Assembly: GCF_024124825.1 (NCBI RefSeq)
Contig: NZ_JAMXSS010000002.1
Location: 3,224,001 to 3,288,000 of the forward strand
Origin: Arthrobacter sp. H16F315
GTDB lineage: Bacteria; Actinomycetota; Actinomycetes; Actinomycetales; Micrococcaceae
Direction: 5' to 3'
DNA length: 64,000 bases
Part shown: positions 29,821-38,751 of the stretch, piece by piece
Layout: every line of letters begins with the position of its first letter
Position numbering within the stretch: position 1 is the stretch's first letter
Program-made: the position numbers and the translations under genes
The notes under the pieces: generated by a model
The model's input: the letters and a program-made list of their open reading frames with translations, nothing else
Database searches by the model: none
What the model was told of the DNA's origin: nothing

Positions 29821-31623
29821 CTACTTGGCGTACTGCGGCAACCGGGCGGGCTCCCCGGTGGAGGGCGGAACGTTGAACGTCCGCAGCGTCTGGCTCATCA
29901 CGGACCGGAACACCGGTCCGTTCGTGATTCCGTAGATGCTGCCCTTGGGCCGTTGCAGGACCACTTCAACAATAAACCGCGGATCGTCCATCGGCGCCAT
30001 CCCCACCATGGAGGCGGTATAGCCGCAGAAGCCCGATTTGCCGTCGTCGCAGGGAGATTCGGATGTCCCTGTCTTCGCTCCGACCCGGTAGCCGTCAATC
30101 GCGGCGTCCTTAATCTCACCCTCGGTCACGGCGCTCTCCAGGATATCGCGGACCTGTTTGGCGGTGTCCGCACTGACGATCTGCCGGGGCGCCTGGGCCG
30201 GGACCTTCTCCTCAGTGCCGTCCGGGTTAATGAAGCTGTCGATCAGGCGCGGCTGGAGCATAACGCCGTCATTAGCGATGCTTTGGTAGGCGCGGACTGT
30301 CTGCAGGGTGGACTGCGAGACGCCCTGGCCGAAAAGGACCGTGTACTGCTGGCGCCCGTCCCACTGCTCAGCGGGAGTCAGGATGCCCGTGGACTCGGCG
30401 GGCAGCCCGATGTCCGGCGCTTCGCCGATACCGAACTTTTGCAGCCAGTCGTGGCGTTTCTCCTTGCTGAGCCGCTGGCCCACCATCACTGTGCCGGTGT
30501 TCATCGAATACCCGACAATGCCGGCGAGGGTCCGCTCTTCAGTACCGTGCACGAAGGAATCGGTGAAGGTTTGGCCATCGACGGTGTAGGTCGGCGGAAT
30601 CGTAAAGTGGTCCAGCGGGCGGGCAGTGCCTTCTTCGATCGCGGCGGCGGCGGTGATCATCTTTTCCACCGAGCCCGGCTCATAGGCAGCCGTGACGGCA
30701 CGGACGCCGCGGTCCTTGGCCGCCACCTTGCCGGGATCGTTGGGGTCGGGTGCATCAGTGTCCGCCATCGCGATGATGTTTCCGTTTTTGGCATCGGAGA
30801 CGATTATCACGCCCCATTCGGCGCTGAGCTTGTCCTTCTGGCTCTGGATCGCCTGCTGGGCGAAGTACTGGAGGTCAGAGTTTAGCGTGAGCTTGATGTC
30901 CTTGCCGTTCACGGCCGGCGTCAGCTGGTCCACTCCCACCGGGATGCGCAGTCCGTCTGCACCGATCTCAAACAGCCGCTTGCCCGGGGTGCCCTTGAGG
31001 ATCTCGTCCTGGGTCTGCTCGAGGCCGGCCTGGCCGGTGCTGCCGTCTTTCAGGAACCCGACGATCCCGCCAGCCACCGAGCCGTTGGGGTAGACCCGCT
31101 TGCTGGTGCCCTCGGTGACGATGCCTGGGATCCGGAGCTTTGAGATCCGGTCCTCGACGTCGGGTTTCAGGTCTTTGGCCACAATGTAGTAGCGCTGTTC
31201 ACCGGTAAGGGCGTCCTTCACCGTGTCCCTGTCCATGCCCAGCACCGCGGCAAGTTCGGAAATGCCCTGGTCCCGGGAGACTTTGACCAGTTCTTCCTTG
31301 CCGTCCTTTTGCTCCAGCCGGCGGAAGGATTCGGTTTTGGTGTTAACGGTCTGGTCGACCACGATGTTGTAACGGATCACGCTGCTGGCAAGGACATTGC
31401 CGTTGGTGTCCAGGATGCTGCCGCGCTCGGCCGGCAGCTCAATCGGGGTGAGCCGGTTCTGGAGCGCGGCCTCGGCCATGCCTCCGACGTCGAGGCCCTG
31501 GACCAGGAAGAGTTTTCCGCCGACGACGAGCAGGAGTGTCAGCATCAGGCCAAGGCCCAGCCGCAGCCGCCGGGTTGTGCTCGGCGCTTTCGCTTTGCCT
31601 GCCATGCCGGTCTTCTGAGCCAC
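29821..31623 (-). CDS. ftsI: Septal transpeptidase FtsI (PBP3)
   Basis: Class B penicillin-binding protein that cross-links septal peptidoglycan. I start it at GTG 31623 (VAQKTGMAGKAKAPSTTRRL), 4 bases after AAGGAAA, giving 600 residues: short cytoplasmic tail, one membrane helix (LGLGLMLTLLLVVGGKLFLV), dimerisation domain, then transpeptidase domain with active-site serine in EPGSVEKM, the SMN motif in GYSMNTG and KTGTSES. As sequenced the frame runs upstream without a stop into ftsL, making an 838-residue open frame. That fusion would put the catalytic domain on the wrong side of the membrane, so I treat them as two genes. Confidence 0.93.
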   Translation of the reverse strand: MAQKTGMAGKAKAPSTTRRLRLGLGLMLTLLLVVGGKLFLVQGLDVGGMAEAALQNRLTPIELPAERGSILDTNGNVLASSVIRYNIVVDQTVNTKTESFRRLEQKDGKEELVKVSRDQGISELAAVLGMDRDTVKDALTGEQRYYIVAKDLKPDVEDRISKLRIPGIVTEGTSKRVYPNGSVAGGIVGFLKDGSTGQAGLEQTQDEILKGTPGKRLFEIGADGLRIPVGVDQLTPAVNGKDIKLTLNSDLQYFAQQAIQSQKDKLSAEWGVIIVSDAKNGNIIAMADTDAPDPNDPGKVAAKDRGVRAVTAAYEPGSVEKMITAAAAIEEGTARPLDHFTIPPTYTVDGQTFTDSFVHGTEERTLAGIVGYSMNTGTVMVGQRLSKEKRHDWLQKFGIGEAPDIGLPAESTGILTPAEQWDGRQQYTVLFGQGVSQSTLQTVRAYQSIANDGVMLQPRLIDSFINPDGTEEKVPAQAPRQIVSADTAKQVRDILESAVTEGEIKDAAIDGYRVGAKTGTSESPCDDGKSGFCGYTASMVGMAPMDDPRFIVEVVLQRPKGSIYGITNGPVFRSVMSQTLRTFNVPPSTGEPARLPQYAK

Positions 31624-31664
31624 GATGTTTCCTTGCTTTTGCCTGGCGGGTGATCCGAGCTGCG

Positions 31665-32337
31665 TTACTGTCCCGGGATCTTCTGCGCGGGGGGCGGGAA
31701 CGGATCCGCCGTGGAGTTCAGCCGCCGGCGCGGCCGGGACCGGTACGGCAACGGGCGCGGGTTCGGCTGCCGCGGGCACGGCCGGCACCGGGGCTTCCTG
31801 CGAAGGTTTACGGTTCGCGAGCGGCTCATTGACTGTGGCCGGCGGGACGACGCTGAGCTGTCCTGCGACGGCCGGAGCGGCGATAACGGCTCCGGGGGCG
31901 TCGCCTTTCACCGCAGGTTTGGCCTTGCCGGTGACGGTCAGGGTGGACAGGTCGATCTGGCCCTTGGTGATGGAGGCCACCATGCCCAGCTCGGTGGCCT
32001 TGGCAGCCAGGTTCTGCGGGGCGTCAAAGTTCTGCGCCTGCTGGGTGAGGTCCTGGTTCTGCTTCGTCAAGGTGGACTGTTCACCCCGCAGCTGCACCAG
32101 CTGGTACTGGGCCGTGGAGACGGAGATGTTCAGGACCAGCACGGCCAGCAGGGCGACCGCAAGGAGGCCAAAGCACAGCACAACGAAGGGTGCACGGCGT
32201 TTCCGCGGGGCTGAACGGACCAGCGAAAGCGGGGTGCGCTCCTTCCTGGCGGGGCCGGTGCCGGGGGAACCCGCGGGCAGGGCCCGGGCCGTTGCGCCTG
32301 CGGCAACGGGAAATCTGTTGACAGCGGCGGTGCTCAT
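31665..32337 (-). CDS. ftsL: Cell division protein FtsL (one apparent extra base near the 3' end)
   Basis: Small bitopic divisome protein that partners FtsQ and FtsI. ATG at 32337 overlaps the rsmH stop (ATGA). The protein has a basic cytoplasmic N-terminus of 48 residues, a membrane helix at about 50-71 ([20 protein letters not shown]) and a coiled coil ([20 protein letters not shown]). A long Ala/Pro-rich tail follows. Removing one base from the six-G run at 31689-31694 changes the end to [11 protein letters not shown] followed by TAA at 31665-31667, giving 223 residues. As sequenced there is no stop before ftsI. Confidence 0.85.
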
Positions 32338-33332
32338 ACGGCTCTCCTGGTTTTGATGCGTTCCACTGCGCGGAGCCTGGCGGACGCGGCGCGTGGGTTT
32401 TCGGCGATTTCTGCGGCGGTGGGCACTTCGGTGCCCTTCGTCAGAGTTTTCAGCTCGGCCTTGTGTTCTTCCAGTTCCACCGGGAAACCAAGAGGCGCGG
32501 ACGATTTGGACCCGGCCTGGAAGAAGCCCTTGACGATTTTGTCTTCCAGCGAGTGGTAGGACATCACCACAACCCGGCCGCCGAGTGCGATCGAGGTGAT
32601 CGCTGCGGGAACGGCGCGTTCGAGGACATCGAGTTCTTCATTGACCTCGATCCGGAGCGCCTGGAAGGTGCGTTTCGCAGGGTGTCCGCCCGTTTTGGCG
32701 GCGCCGGACGGGACAACGTCGCGGATCTGCTCGACGAGTTCCCCAGTCGTTGTAAACGGCTTCGTAGCCCGGACGGTCACGATGCGGTTGGCAATGCGGC
32801 CGGCAAATTTCTCCTCGCCCCATTTTCGGATGATCCGGACAAGGTCTTCTTCGCTGTAGGTGTTAACAACGTCGGCGGCGGTCTGGCCGCGGCTCAGGTC
32901 CATCCGCATGTCCAGCGGGGCGTCGAAGGAGTACGCAAAACCACGGTCGCGTTCGTCCAGCTGGAGCGATGAGACCCCGAGGTCCATCAGGACTCCGTGG
33001 ACTTCCGCGAAGCCGAGGTCTTCCAGGATTTCAGGGATTTCGTCGTAGACAGCGTGCACAAGGTCGATCCGGTCGGCGAAAGCCTTGAGGCGCTCTTCCG
33101 CGAGGGCCAGTGCTTCCTCATCGCGGTCGATACCGATCAGGTGCAAGTCCGGAAAGCGCTGCAGCATCGCCTCGGAATGACCGCCCATGCCCAGGGTCGC
33201 GTCGATGACGACGGGGCTCTCGCCGCGGCTGCGTGCCGCGTCGAATCCCGGTGCCAACAAATTGATGCACCGGTCCTTGAGGACCGGTACATGCCGTTCG
33301 GACGTAGGCTTCGACTGGTCAGGGTCCGTCAT
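32334..33332 (-). CDS. rsmH: 16S rRNA (cytosine1402-N4)-methyltransferase RsmH (MraW)
   Basis: Methylates N4 of C1402 in the 16S rRNA decoding centre using SAM. The 332-residue protein begins with [15 protein letters not shown], has the SAM loop [54 protein letters not shown] and [16 protein letters not shown] [15 protein letters not shown], and the late motif [15 protein letters not shown]. Second gene of the dcw cluster, overlapping ftsL by 4 bases. Confidence 0.96.
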   Translation of the reverse strand: MTDPDQSKPTSERHVPVLKDRCINLLAPGFDAARSRGESPVVIDATLGMGGHSEAMLQRFPDLHLIGIDRDEEALALAEERLKAFADRIDLVHAVYDEIPEILEDLGFAEVHGVLMDLGVSSLQLDERDRGFAYSFDAPLDMRMDLSRGQTAADVVNTYSEEDLVRIIRKWGEEKFAGRIANRIVTVRATKPFTTTGELVEQIRDVVPSGAAKTGGHPAKRTFQALRIEVNEELDVLERAVPAAITSIALGGRVVVMSYHSLEDKIVKGFFQAGSKSSAPLGFPVELEEHKAELKTLTKGTEVPTAAEIAENPRAASARLRAVERIKTRRAV

Positions 33333-33529
33333 GCCTGCGTCCTTTCGTGGTTGGGCTGATGCCTGGAGTGCGGTTGCTGGCTGTTTGGTGCCGCTTCTTG
33401 ATCCAGATCCCCATCCGCGCCTATCCTGCGTCCGCCTGGCTCCGGGGAAGTGAGCCAGGAAAACAGCAGGATGGGCGGCTGGAGATCTCGGTCAAGAATC
33501 GTGCAGTGCTGCTTAGTTCTTGCGGGGAT

Positions 33530-33958
33530 TCACAGAATCCCCGGTATTGCGTCATCGGTCTCCGAGAAGGCCGTTTCCTTTTCAGCGAGGTATTCGCTCC
33601 AGGCTTGGGCGTCCCAGATCTCCGCACGGGTGCCTGCGCCGATAACGGCCAGTTCCCTGCCGAGCCCTGCATACTCCCGGAGCGCCGGCGGAATCGTCAC
33701 GCGCCCCTGCTTGTCAGGCACCTCGTCAGAGGCTCCGGAGAGGAAAACACGGATGTAGTCGCGAGCCTGTTTGCTGGAGATTGGTGCCTCGCGCATTTGC
33801 TCGTGAACACGGCCGAATTCCGCCTCACTGAAGACGTAGATGCAGCGTTCCTGGCCCCTTGTGAGAACCAGTCCGCCGGCAAGTTCCTCGCGGAACTTGG
33901 CGGGAAGGATAATTCGTCCCTTTTCGTCCAGACGCGGCGAATGTGTGCCGAGAAACAC
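33530..33958 (-). CDS. mraZ: Transcriptional regulator MraZ
   Basis: AbrB-like regulator of the dcw cluster. GTG at 33958 ([20 protein letters not shown]) gives 142 residues, the family length; the frame extends to 34009 but the conserved start is here. Both SpoVT/AbrB repeats are visible: [19 protein letters not shown] and [17 protein letters not shown]. It probably represses its own operon through the three direct repeats upstream. A 197-bp gap separates it from rsmH. Confidence 0.95.
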   Translation of the reverse strand: MFLGTHSPRLDEKGRIILPAKFREELAGGLVLTRGQERCIYVFSEAEFGRVHEQMREAPISSKQARDYIRVFLSGASDEVPDKQGRVTIPPALREYAGLGRELAVIGAGTRAEIWDAQAWSEYLAEKETAFSETDDAIPGIL

Positions 33959-34023
33959 GGCCCACCGCCTGTCTGTTCGTAGGAAGCCCAACGTCCCCCG
34001 TGCTGCCACTACCCTCTTACGGC

Positions 34024-34050
34024 CTCCACATTACTCCACATCCCTCCACA
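34024..34050 (-). promoter_or_regulatory. MraZ operator: three direct repeats with 10-bp spacing
   Basis: On the minus strand TGTGGAG occurs three times, at 34024-34030, 34034-34040 and 34044-34050, exactly one helical turn apart, 66-92 bases before the mraZ start. MraZ is known to bind three or four short GT-rich direct repeats with this period upstream of its own gene (TGGGN in E. coli). The -10/-35 boxes cannot be placed with confidence. Confidence 0.85.
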
Positions 34051-34274
34051 GTCAACGACACACCGCCGGTTTCGGCCGCAATTTACACCCGTCGTTCCTT
34101 CCGGTCCCCCGCAACTGCAGGGAACTGGGCCCGGTGGTTGGAAGTGGAGGAAAATGTGGTGCCACGGCGGCGGTCCGGGCAACACGGGCCTGGGCGGGGT
34201 CTGGCCGGGGCCCTCCCCCGCAGCCCGGCGCGCCGCTGCACCGCCGCAGTTGGGCCTTTAGTCAGAAGTTAACG

Positions 34275-34302
34275 AAAAAGACCCGCCGAAGCGGGTCTTT
34301 TT
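34275..34302. terminator. Rho-independent terminator after the DUF3040 gene
   Basis: AAAAAGACCCGC (34275-34286), loop CGAA, GCGGGTCTTTTT (34291-34302). Perfect 12-bp stem with A and T tracts on both sides, so it can act in both directions. Confidence 0.88.
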
Positions 34303-34391
34303 TCGCGGCCGGTCCCTCCCGTGGTGGAAAGTGGAGGCAGCTACCGGAGGCTTAACAACGAGCCGACACCGGGACGGGCCCGGCGGCCCCT

Positions 34392-34766
34392 TCAGGGTTC
34401 GCCGCGGTGCCGCTCGTCCCAGCGTTCCTCGAGGCTGCTCATGAATGAACTCCTGGGCTTCCCCGATTTCCGGTCCGCTCCAGCGGCCCTGGCTTTGCCA
34501 ACGGCGGCTCCCCGCATGGTCGCGTAATAAACCCCCGCGCCCATAACAACGAATCCAAGGACTCCGACAAAGATGACCTGGATCGTTACACCCAAGAGCA
34601 GGAGCACAATGCCGGCAAGTGTGGCCAGTACGCCGACCACAAGATGGCGGGTGGACCATGAACGCCCCGCGTCCGAGCCCATCGAGCTGGCGAACTTGGG
34701 ATCGTCCTCATGCAGCTGCTTCTCTAGTTGCTCCAGCAACTTCTGTTCGTGCTCCGAGAGCGGCAT
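34392..34766 (-). CDS. DUF3040 membrane protein (Rv2169c-like)
   Basis: A 124-residue protein from ATG 34766 with a strong AAGGAGG site. It starts MPLSEHEQKLLEQLEKQLHE, the DUF3040 hallmark (an acidic helix), followed by DPKFASSM. Two membrane helices follow at about residues 43-60 and 65-83 (LVVGVLATLAGIVLLLLGV, VIFVGVLGFVVMGAGVYY) and a basic tail. Function unknown. In mycobacteria a DUF3040 protein also lies beside mraZ, so position is conserved. Confidence 0.85.
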   Translation of the reverse strand: MPLSEHEQKLLEQLEKQLHEDDPKFASSMGSDAGRSWSTRHLVVGVLATLAGIVLLLLGVTIQVIFVGVLGFVVMGAGVYYATMRGAAVGKARAAGADRKSGKPRSSFMSSLEERWDERHRGEP

Positions 34767-35043
34767 CACGACCTCCTTAAGTCGGCCAACGTCCGGACTG
34801 ACGCGACCAGTGTCCCTAAAACCCCAACGTACGGGCATCCCGTGTGGTTCCCATTCACCGTCGGTGGTCGAACGGGATCTTCCACGGCCCCTTCCGGGGT
34901 GTCCAGCTGGTCCTGCATTAATCCGAACGCTCGATCCAGTCGTTCCAAACCTTCGTATAAATAAGGATAGTTTGTTGTGCCCCGTTCTGAAAGATGCCGA
35001 AAGTCCCCCCGGCGTGATGAACAGGACCACGGAACTGCCGGGT

Positions 35044-36304
35044 TCAGCCCGGGGTATTCCCGGGATCAAGCAGACGGGCCGGAAGTACCGATTTTGTCCC
35101 GAATTTACGGGTCACCTGGTCCAGGACCTGCTCGGCGGCGCGCCAGTTGTCGTCCCTGCGGTCAAGGCTCAACTGCAGGGGAGCCTGGGCCGCCTCCTCA
35201 AGCTGCTCGGCCCGGATCCCCACGAGCCGCACGGTCATGGGGCGGTCTCCGACTGACCCGAGCAACTGGACGGCGACGGCGTACAGCAATTGCGCGCTGT
35301 CGATCGGGGTGCTGACCGTCCGGCTGCGGGTGATCGTGGAGAAGTCTGCGTAGCGCAGCTTAAGCGCCACGGTTCGCGCGTGCATGCCGGCGCTGCGGAG
35401 CCGCTCCGCCGTCCGGTGCGAGAGGCGCAGCAGCTCGCGGTGCAGTAATGCCTCGTCGGCGGTGTCCACCGCAAAGGTCTCTTCCGCACCGATGCTTTTC
35501 TCCGGCCGCACGGGGGTCACCGGGCGCGGGTCAATCCCCACGACAGCCGGTGGACGTGCTCCCCCGAGGCGCCGAGCACTTTGCGCAGGGACGGCAGCGG
35601 GGAGGCCGCGACGTCGGCGACGGTTCGGATGCCCATCCGGGCGAGCACCTCCACGGTCTTGGCACCGACGCCCCAAAGAGCGCTGACCGGGAGGCTGTGC
35701 AGGTAAGGGACCGTCTCCTCCGGACCGATCAGCAGCAGTCCGTTCGGCTTGCAGCGGGTGGACGCAATCTTCGCCACGAACTTGCTGGCCGCGATCCCAA
35801 CAGATGCTGTGATGCCCAGTTCGCTGCGGACCCGGGTGCGGACGAGTTCGCCGATCTCGCGGGGCGGACCAAGCCGCCGGATGGCGCCCCGACGTCGAGA
35901 AAGGCCTCGTCCACGCTGAGCGGCTCAACGAGTTCGGTAATGGAACCAAAAATTTCCATGATCTGGCCGGAAACCTCGTAGTACAGCTTGTGCCGGGGCT
36001 CGATCACGACGGCGGATGGACACATCCGCATGGCAACCACCATCGGCATCGCGGATTTGACACCGAATTTCCGGGCTTCGTAGGAAGCGGACAGCACAAC
36101 TGAACGGTCCGCAGGGTAGCCGACAATAACGGGCTTGCCCACCAGTGCGGGCCGGCTGCGAAGTTCCACGGAGACAAAGAACGCATCCATATCCACGTGC
36201 ATAATGCTGCTCCGCCGGAGCTCCCGCAATTGTGCCTCGCCGGGCCGGGCGGGTACGCCGCCGGAAGGCTGCTCCCGCTGCTGTTTATCCTGCTCCTGCC
36301 CCAC
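35044..36304 (-). pseudogene. dinB: DNA polymerase IV (DinB), broken by two one-base frameshifts as sequenced
   Basis: Y-family translesion polymerase. Three consecutive frames together encode one complete protein. Frame one (GTG 36304) has MHVDMDAFFVSVELR and SVDEAFLDV with the catalytic acidic residues. Frame two has ELGITASVGIAASKFVAKIA, KPNGLLLI and VSALWGVGAKT. Frame three has the little-finger domain from DPRPVTPVRPEKSIG onward. Adding one base in the CCCC runs at 35887-35890 and at 35536-35539 (plus strand) joins them as VGGAIRRLGPP and LSWGIDPRP, for about 420 residues. Two matching homopolymer losses in one gene favour sequencing error, though a real pseudogene is possible for this non-essential gene. 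Confidence 0.85.
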
Positions 36305-36378
36305 GACTTCAATCCTATGCCCGGGGACTGACTAAACTGGAAGCTGCATCCGGCGTCAACACCAGGAGGAAAGTCCCT

Positions 36379-36912
36379 GTGAAGGAATTTCGAGAGCGCA
36401 GACGCGCTGCGGTAGCCGTTGCGGCGGCGGGCACGCTGTTGGCCCTGGCCGCCTGCACGCCCGCCGACCAAGGGGGCACAGCCCCTAGCTCCGCGTCGGC
36501 CTCGGCTGCGCCGACCGCCGCCCAGCCCTCCGCCACAGCCTCGACCAGCCCGCCGGCAGCACCCGGCACCTCGGCCACCGTTGGCGCCATGGTTCCCGGG
36601 TTCCCGGCGAAGCTCCTGCCGGTGATGCCCGGTGCGAAAGTCGTCTCCAGCAGCTTTGACAAGACCATAACCCCGGCCACGGTCGCCCTCGTCGGCAGCA
36701 TCTCCGCTCCGTCGGCCGAAGTTCTGGCGTTTTACACAACAGTGCTGGCTGCCCAGGGCTTCCAGGCCGTTCCGGGAGAATCCGTCGGTGCCGTCCCGTC
36801 GAAGGACTTCCTGCGCAATGACAGCGAAACTGTCAACATTTCGGTGATCGAAGCCGCCGGTATCTCTACGTTCACCATTGGCGCGAATGTCGCCCCCGAG
36901 TCCGTCAAGTGA
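36379..36912 (+). CDS. Putative lipoprotein of unknown function
   Basis: A 177-residue secreted lipoprotein from GTG 36379, preceded by AGGAGGAAAG. The signal peptide runs KEFRERRRAAVAVAAAGTLL and ends in the lipobox LAAC (lipid-carrying Cys at about residue 26). A Ser/Ala/Pro/Thr-rich linker follows to about residue 70, then a small globular domain (FPAKLLPVMPGAKVVSSSFD to FTIGANVAPESVK) that I do not recognise. Its GTGA end overlaps the start of the prenyl synthase gene, so the two are coupled. Confidence 0.72.
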   Translation: MKEFRERRRAAVAVAAAGTLLALAACTPADQGGTAPSSASASAAPTAAQPSATASTSPPAAPGTSATVGAMVPGFPAKLLPVMPGAKVVSSSFDKTITPATVALVGSISAPSAEVLAFYTTVLAAQGFQAVPGESVGAVPSKDFLRNDSETVNISVIEAAGISTFTIGANVAPESVK

Positions 36913-38003
36913 CCCTCACCGAGCAGTTGCGCCTGGAACAGGCCGCGTATGTTGCCGCCGTTGCCGGGAAACTCACGGATTTCCTGACCACCCGCCAGTC
37001 ATTGATGTCCTCGATCTCGCCGGACATAGATCCGCTGATGGGATCCATCTCGAACCTTGTCACCGGCGGAAAGCGCCTCCGGGCGCTGATGTGCTATTGG
37101 GGCTGGCGGGGTGCCGGCGGCGGCGCCGGATCCTCCGATGTGGTGACGGCCGGTGCGGCGCTGGAGCTTTTCCAGGCCGCGGCCCTGATCCACGACGACA
37201 TCATCGACCGCTCGGACACCCGCAGGGGCGGTCCCAGCGTGCACCGGCGCTTCAGGGAATTACACGAGACCCAGGGCTGGGCGCTGGACAGCGAACGGTT
37301 CGGACATGCCGCCGCTATTCTGACCGGAGACCTGTGCCTGTCCTTCAGCGAGGAATCGTTTACCGAGATCGGGCAAAGCGCGGCCGCTGGAAGCCGGGCA
37401 CGGCTGATTTTCAACCTGATGCGCTCCGAGGTGATGGCGGGCCAGTACCTGGACATCCTCGAGGAAGTAGCCGGGCCCAGGCGGGACCGGGCCGGAGCGG
37501 TCAGCAGGGCGAAGTCCATCATCCGCTTCAAGTCGGCCAAGTACTCCACGGAGCATCCGCTGGCGTTGGGCGGGGCATTGGCCGGCGCTGGAGACGAACT
37601 GCTCCGTGGCTATTCGGCGTTTGCCCTCCCGCTGGGCGAGGCCTTCCAGCTTCGCGACGACGTCCTGGGAGTCTTCGGGGATCCGGTGACCACCGGAAAA
37701 CCGGCGGGAGACGACCTCCGCGAAGGTAAACGGACCGTGTTGATCGCGTTTGCCCTGGATCTGGCCGGCCCGGCGGAATCTGCGTTCATCGACTCGAGAC
37801 TCGGCAGCCCCGGACTGGACGAAAACGACGTCGACGAAATCCGCCGTATTATCACCGACAGCGGCGCGCTCCAGGCCACGGAGGTGCTCATCGAGGAATT
37901 CGGGCAGGCGGCGTTTGCCGCGTTGGATGTCCTGCAGCTGGAGGAGTTGCCGAAAACTGCGCTCAGGAAACTGGCCGAGGCCGCAGTCAGCCGCGCAGCC
38001 TAA
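36909..38003 (+). CDS. idsA: Polyprenyl diphosphate synthase (IdsA family)
   Basis: Head-to-tail prenyltransferase that lengthens allylic diphosphates with isopentenyl diphosphate; the product chain length is uncertain, with GGPP likely for this subgroup. The 364-residue protein has the first Asp-rich motif in AALIHDDIIDRSDTRRGGPS, the second in QLRDDVLGVFGDP, and GGKRLRALMCY with the diphosphate-binding residues. Overlaps the lipoprotein gene by 4 bases. The idsA, Rv2175c-type, PknL order is also seen in M. tuberculosis. Confidence 0.9.
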   Translation: MTLTEQLRLEQAAYVAAVAGKLTDFLTTRQSLMSSISPDIDPLMGSISNLVTGGKRLRALMCYWGWRGAGGGAGSSDVVTAGAALELFQAAALIHDDIIDRSDTRRGGPSVHRRFRELHETQGWALDSERFGHAAAILTGDLCLSFSEESFTEIGQSAAAGSRARLIFNLMRSEVMAGQYLDILEEVAGPRRDRAGAVSRAKSIIRFKSAKYSTEHPLALGGALAGAGDELLRGYSAFALPLGEAFQLRDDVLGVFGDPVTTGKPAGDDLREGKRTVLIAFALDLAGPAESAFIDSRLGSPGLDENDVDEIRRIITDSGALQATEVLIEEFGQAAFAALDVLQLEELPKTALRKLAEAAVSRAA

Positions 38004-38033
38004 GCTCCGGACTGTCCTGCAACAGCACCAACA

Positions 38034-38075
38034 ACGCGGGCCTTGCACCTCAACTTCGAGGTGCAAGGCCCGCGT
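38034..38075. terminator. Two-way terminator between idsA and the Rv2175c-type gene
   Basis: Perfect 18-bp stem: ACGCGGGCCTTGCACCTC (38034-38051), 6-base loop, complement at 38058-38075. It lies between two convergent genes. No long T-run, but the stem is strong. Confidence 0.75.
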
Positions 38076-38119
38076 CGTTGCTTAACGACAGTTGGTATCC
38101 GCGCGGCAGAAACCAACGG

Positions 38120-38473
38120 CTACCAGGCCAGGGACTGCGCCCGACGCCGGATTTCCGTCTTGCGGCCCTCGCGCAGTGCATCGATGGGCCGGCCGCGCAG
38201 GGATTCGTCCGGCGTAAACAGCCAGGTAATAAGTTCCTCGTCGGAATAACCGGCGTCGGCCAGAACGACAATCGTTCCCTTAAGGCTCTCGACGGCGTGG
38301 CCGTCCTGGATGAATTCTGCAGGAACGCAGCGTATCCGGCGTTCACCGACCCGCAATGCCGCCACTGCACGTTCGTCAAGGAGCGCATGCACCTTGGTAA
38401 TTGACATATTCAGAAGCTGTGCGACATCGGGCAGGGGCAGCCATTCGCCCACAAGGCTTTCTACATTGCTCAC
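38120..38473 (-). CDS. DNA-binding protein of the Rv2175c family
   Basis: A 117-residue protein starting MSNVESLVGEWLPLPDVAQLL with a winged helix-turn-helix (LPLPDVAQLLNMSITKVHALLDERAVAALRVG) and a conserved C-terminal region (GTIVVLADAGYSDEELITWLFTPDESLRGRPIDAL). In M. tuberculosis Rv2175c binds DNA and is a substrate of the kinase PknL encoded beside it; here a PknL-like kinase lies 1.8 kb away, with the lytic transglycosylase gene between. Phosphorylation is inferred from family knowledge. Confidence 0.88.
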   Translation of the reverse strand: MSNVESLVGEWLPLPDVAQLLNMSITKVHALLDERAVAALRVGERRIRCVPAEFIQDGHAVESLKGTIVVLADAGYSDEELITWLFTPDESLRGRPIDALREGRKTEIRRRAQSLAW

Positions 38474-38647
38474 GGATCAAGATTGCCATGCCGGCGGCCT
38501 CTGCGCCTAGTCGGCGCCCGCCGGACGATCCCCCGCGGCTCCGGTGGACATGTCCGCCGGAGCCGCGGGAGCCCTCGCCGACACTCCACAATGACTTGTT
38601 TGCGGAATATCAAACTGTTCTTGTGCTAAATCACAAGTCGTGAGATA

Positions 38648-38710
38648 TTCACATAGATCACATTTGTAACAGCATTAACATGAGTCACACTGGTAACACC
38701 AGTAACGCCG
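38648..38710 (+). promoter_or_regulatory. Seven 9-bp-phased direct repeats upstream of the lytic transglycosylase (MtrA-like)
   Basis: Hexamers of the form NTMACA begin at 38648, 38657, 38666, 38675, 38684, 38693 and 38702, each exactly 9 bases after the last: TTCACA, ATCACA, GTAACA, TTAACA, GTCACA, GTAACA, GTAACG. A further in-phase ATCACA lies at 38630, with one degenerate unit between. MtrA of actinobacteria binds direct repeats of a 9-base GTCACA-like unit and controls wall hydrolase genes. The array ends 41 bases before the start codon. Confidence 0.7.
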
Positions 38711-38751
38711 GATAGACCGCAGCGGTCGCCGCTAAGAAGAGGACCTTTCCT

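Larger units (their letters stand above)
33959..34391. other. Gene-free stretch between mraZ and the DUF3040 gene
   Basis: It holds the three MraZ-type repeats (34024-34050), the terminator of the DUF3040 gene (34275-34302) and little else. GTGG motifs also occur on the plus strand at 34134, 34144 and 34156 but are unevenly spaced. No convincing small ORF or RNA gene seen. Confidence 0.6.

Noticed and set aside
29821..32337. A genuine FtsL-FtsI fusion protein
   Set aside because: Two helices would place the transpeptidase in the cytoplasm, the ftsI start signal is retained, and a one-base change gives a natural FtsL end.
34134..34159. Second MraZ operator on the plus strand (GTGG repeats)
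   Set aside because: Spacing is 10 then 12 bases and no gene on that strand is positioned to use it.
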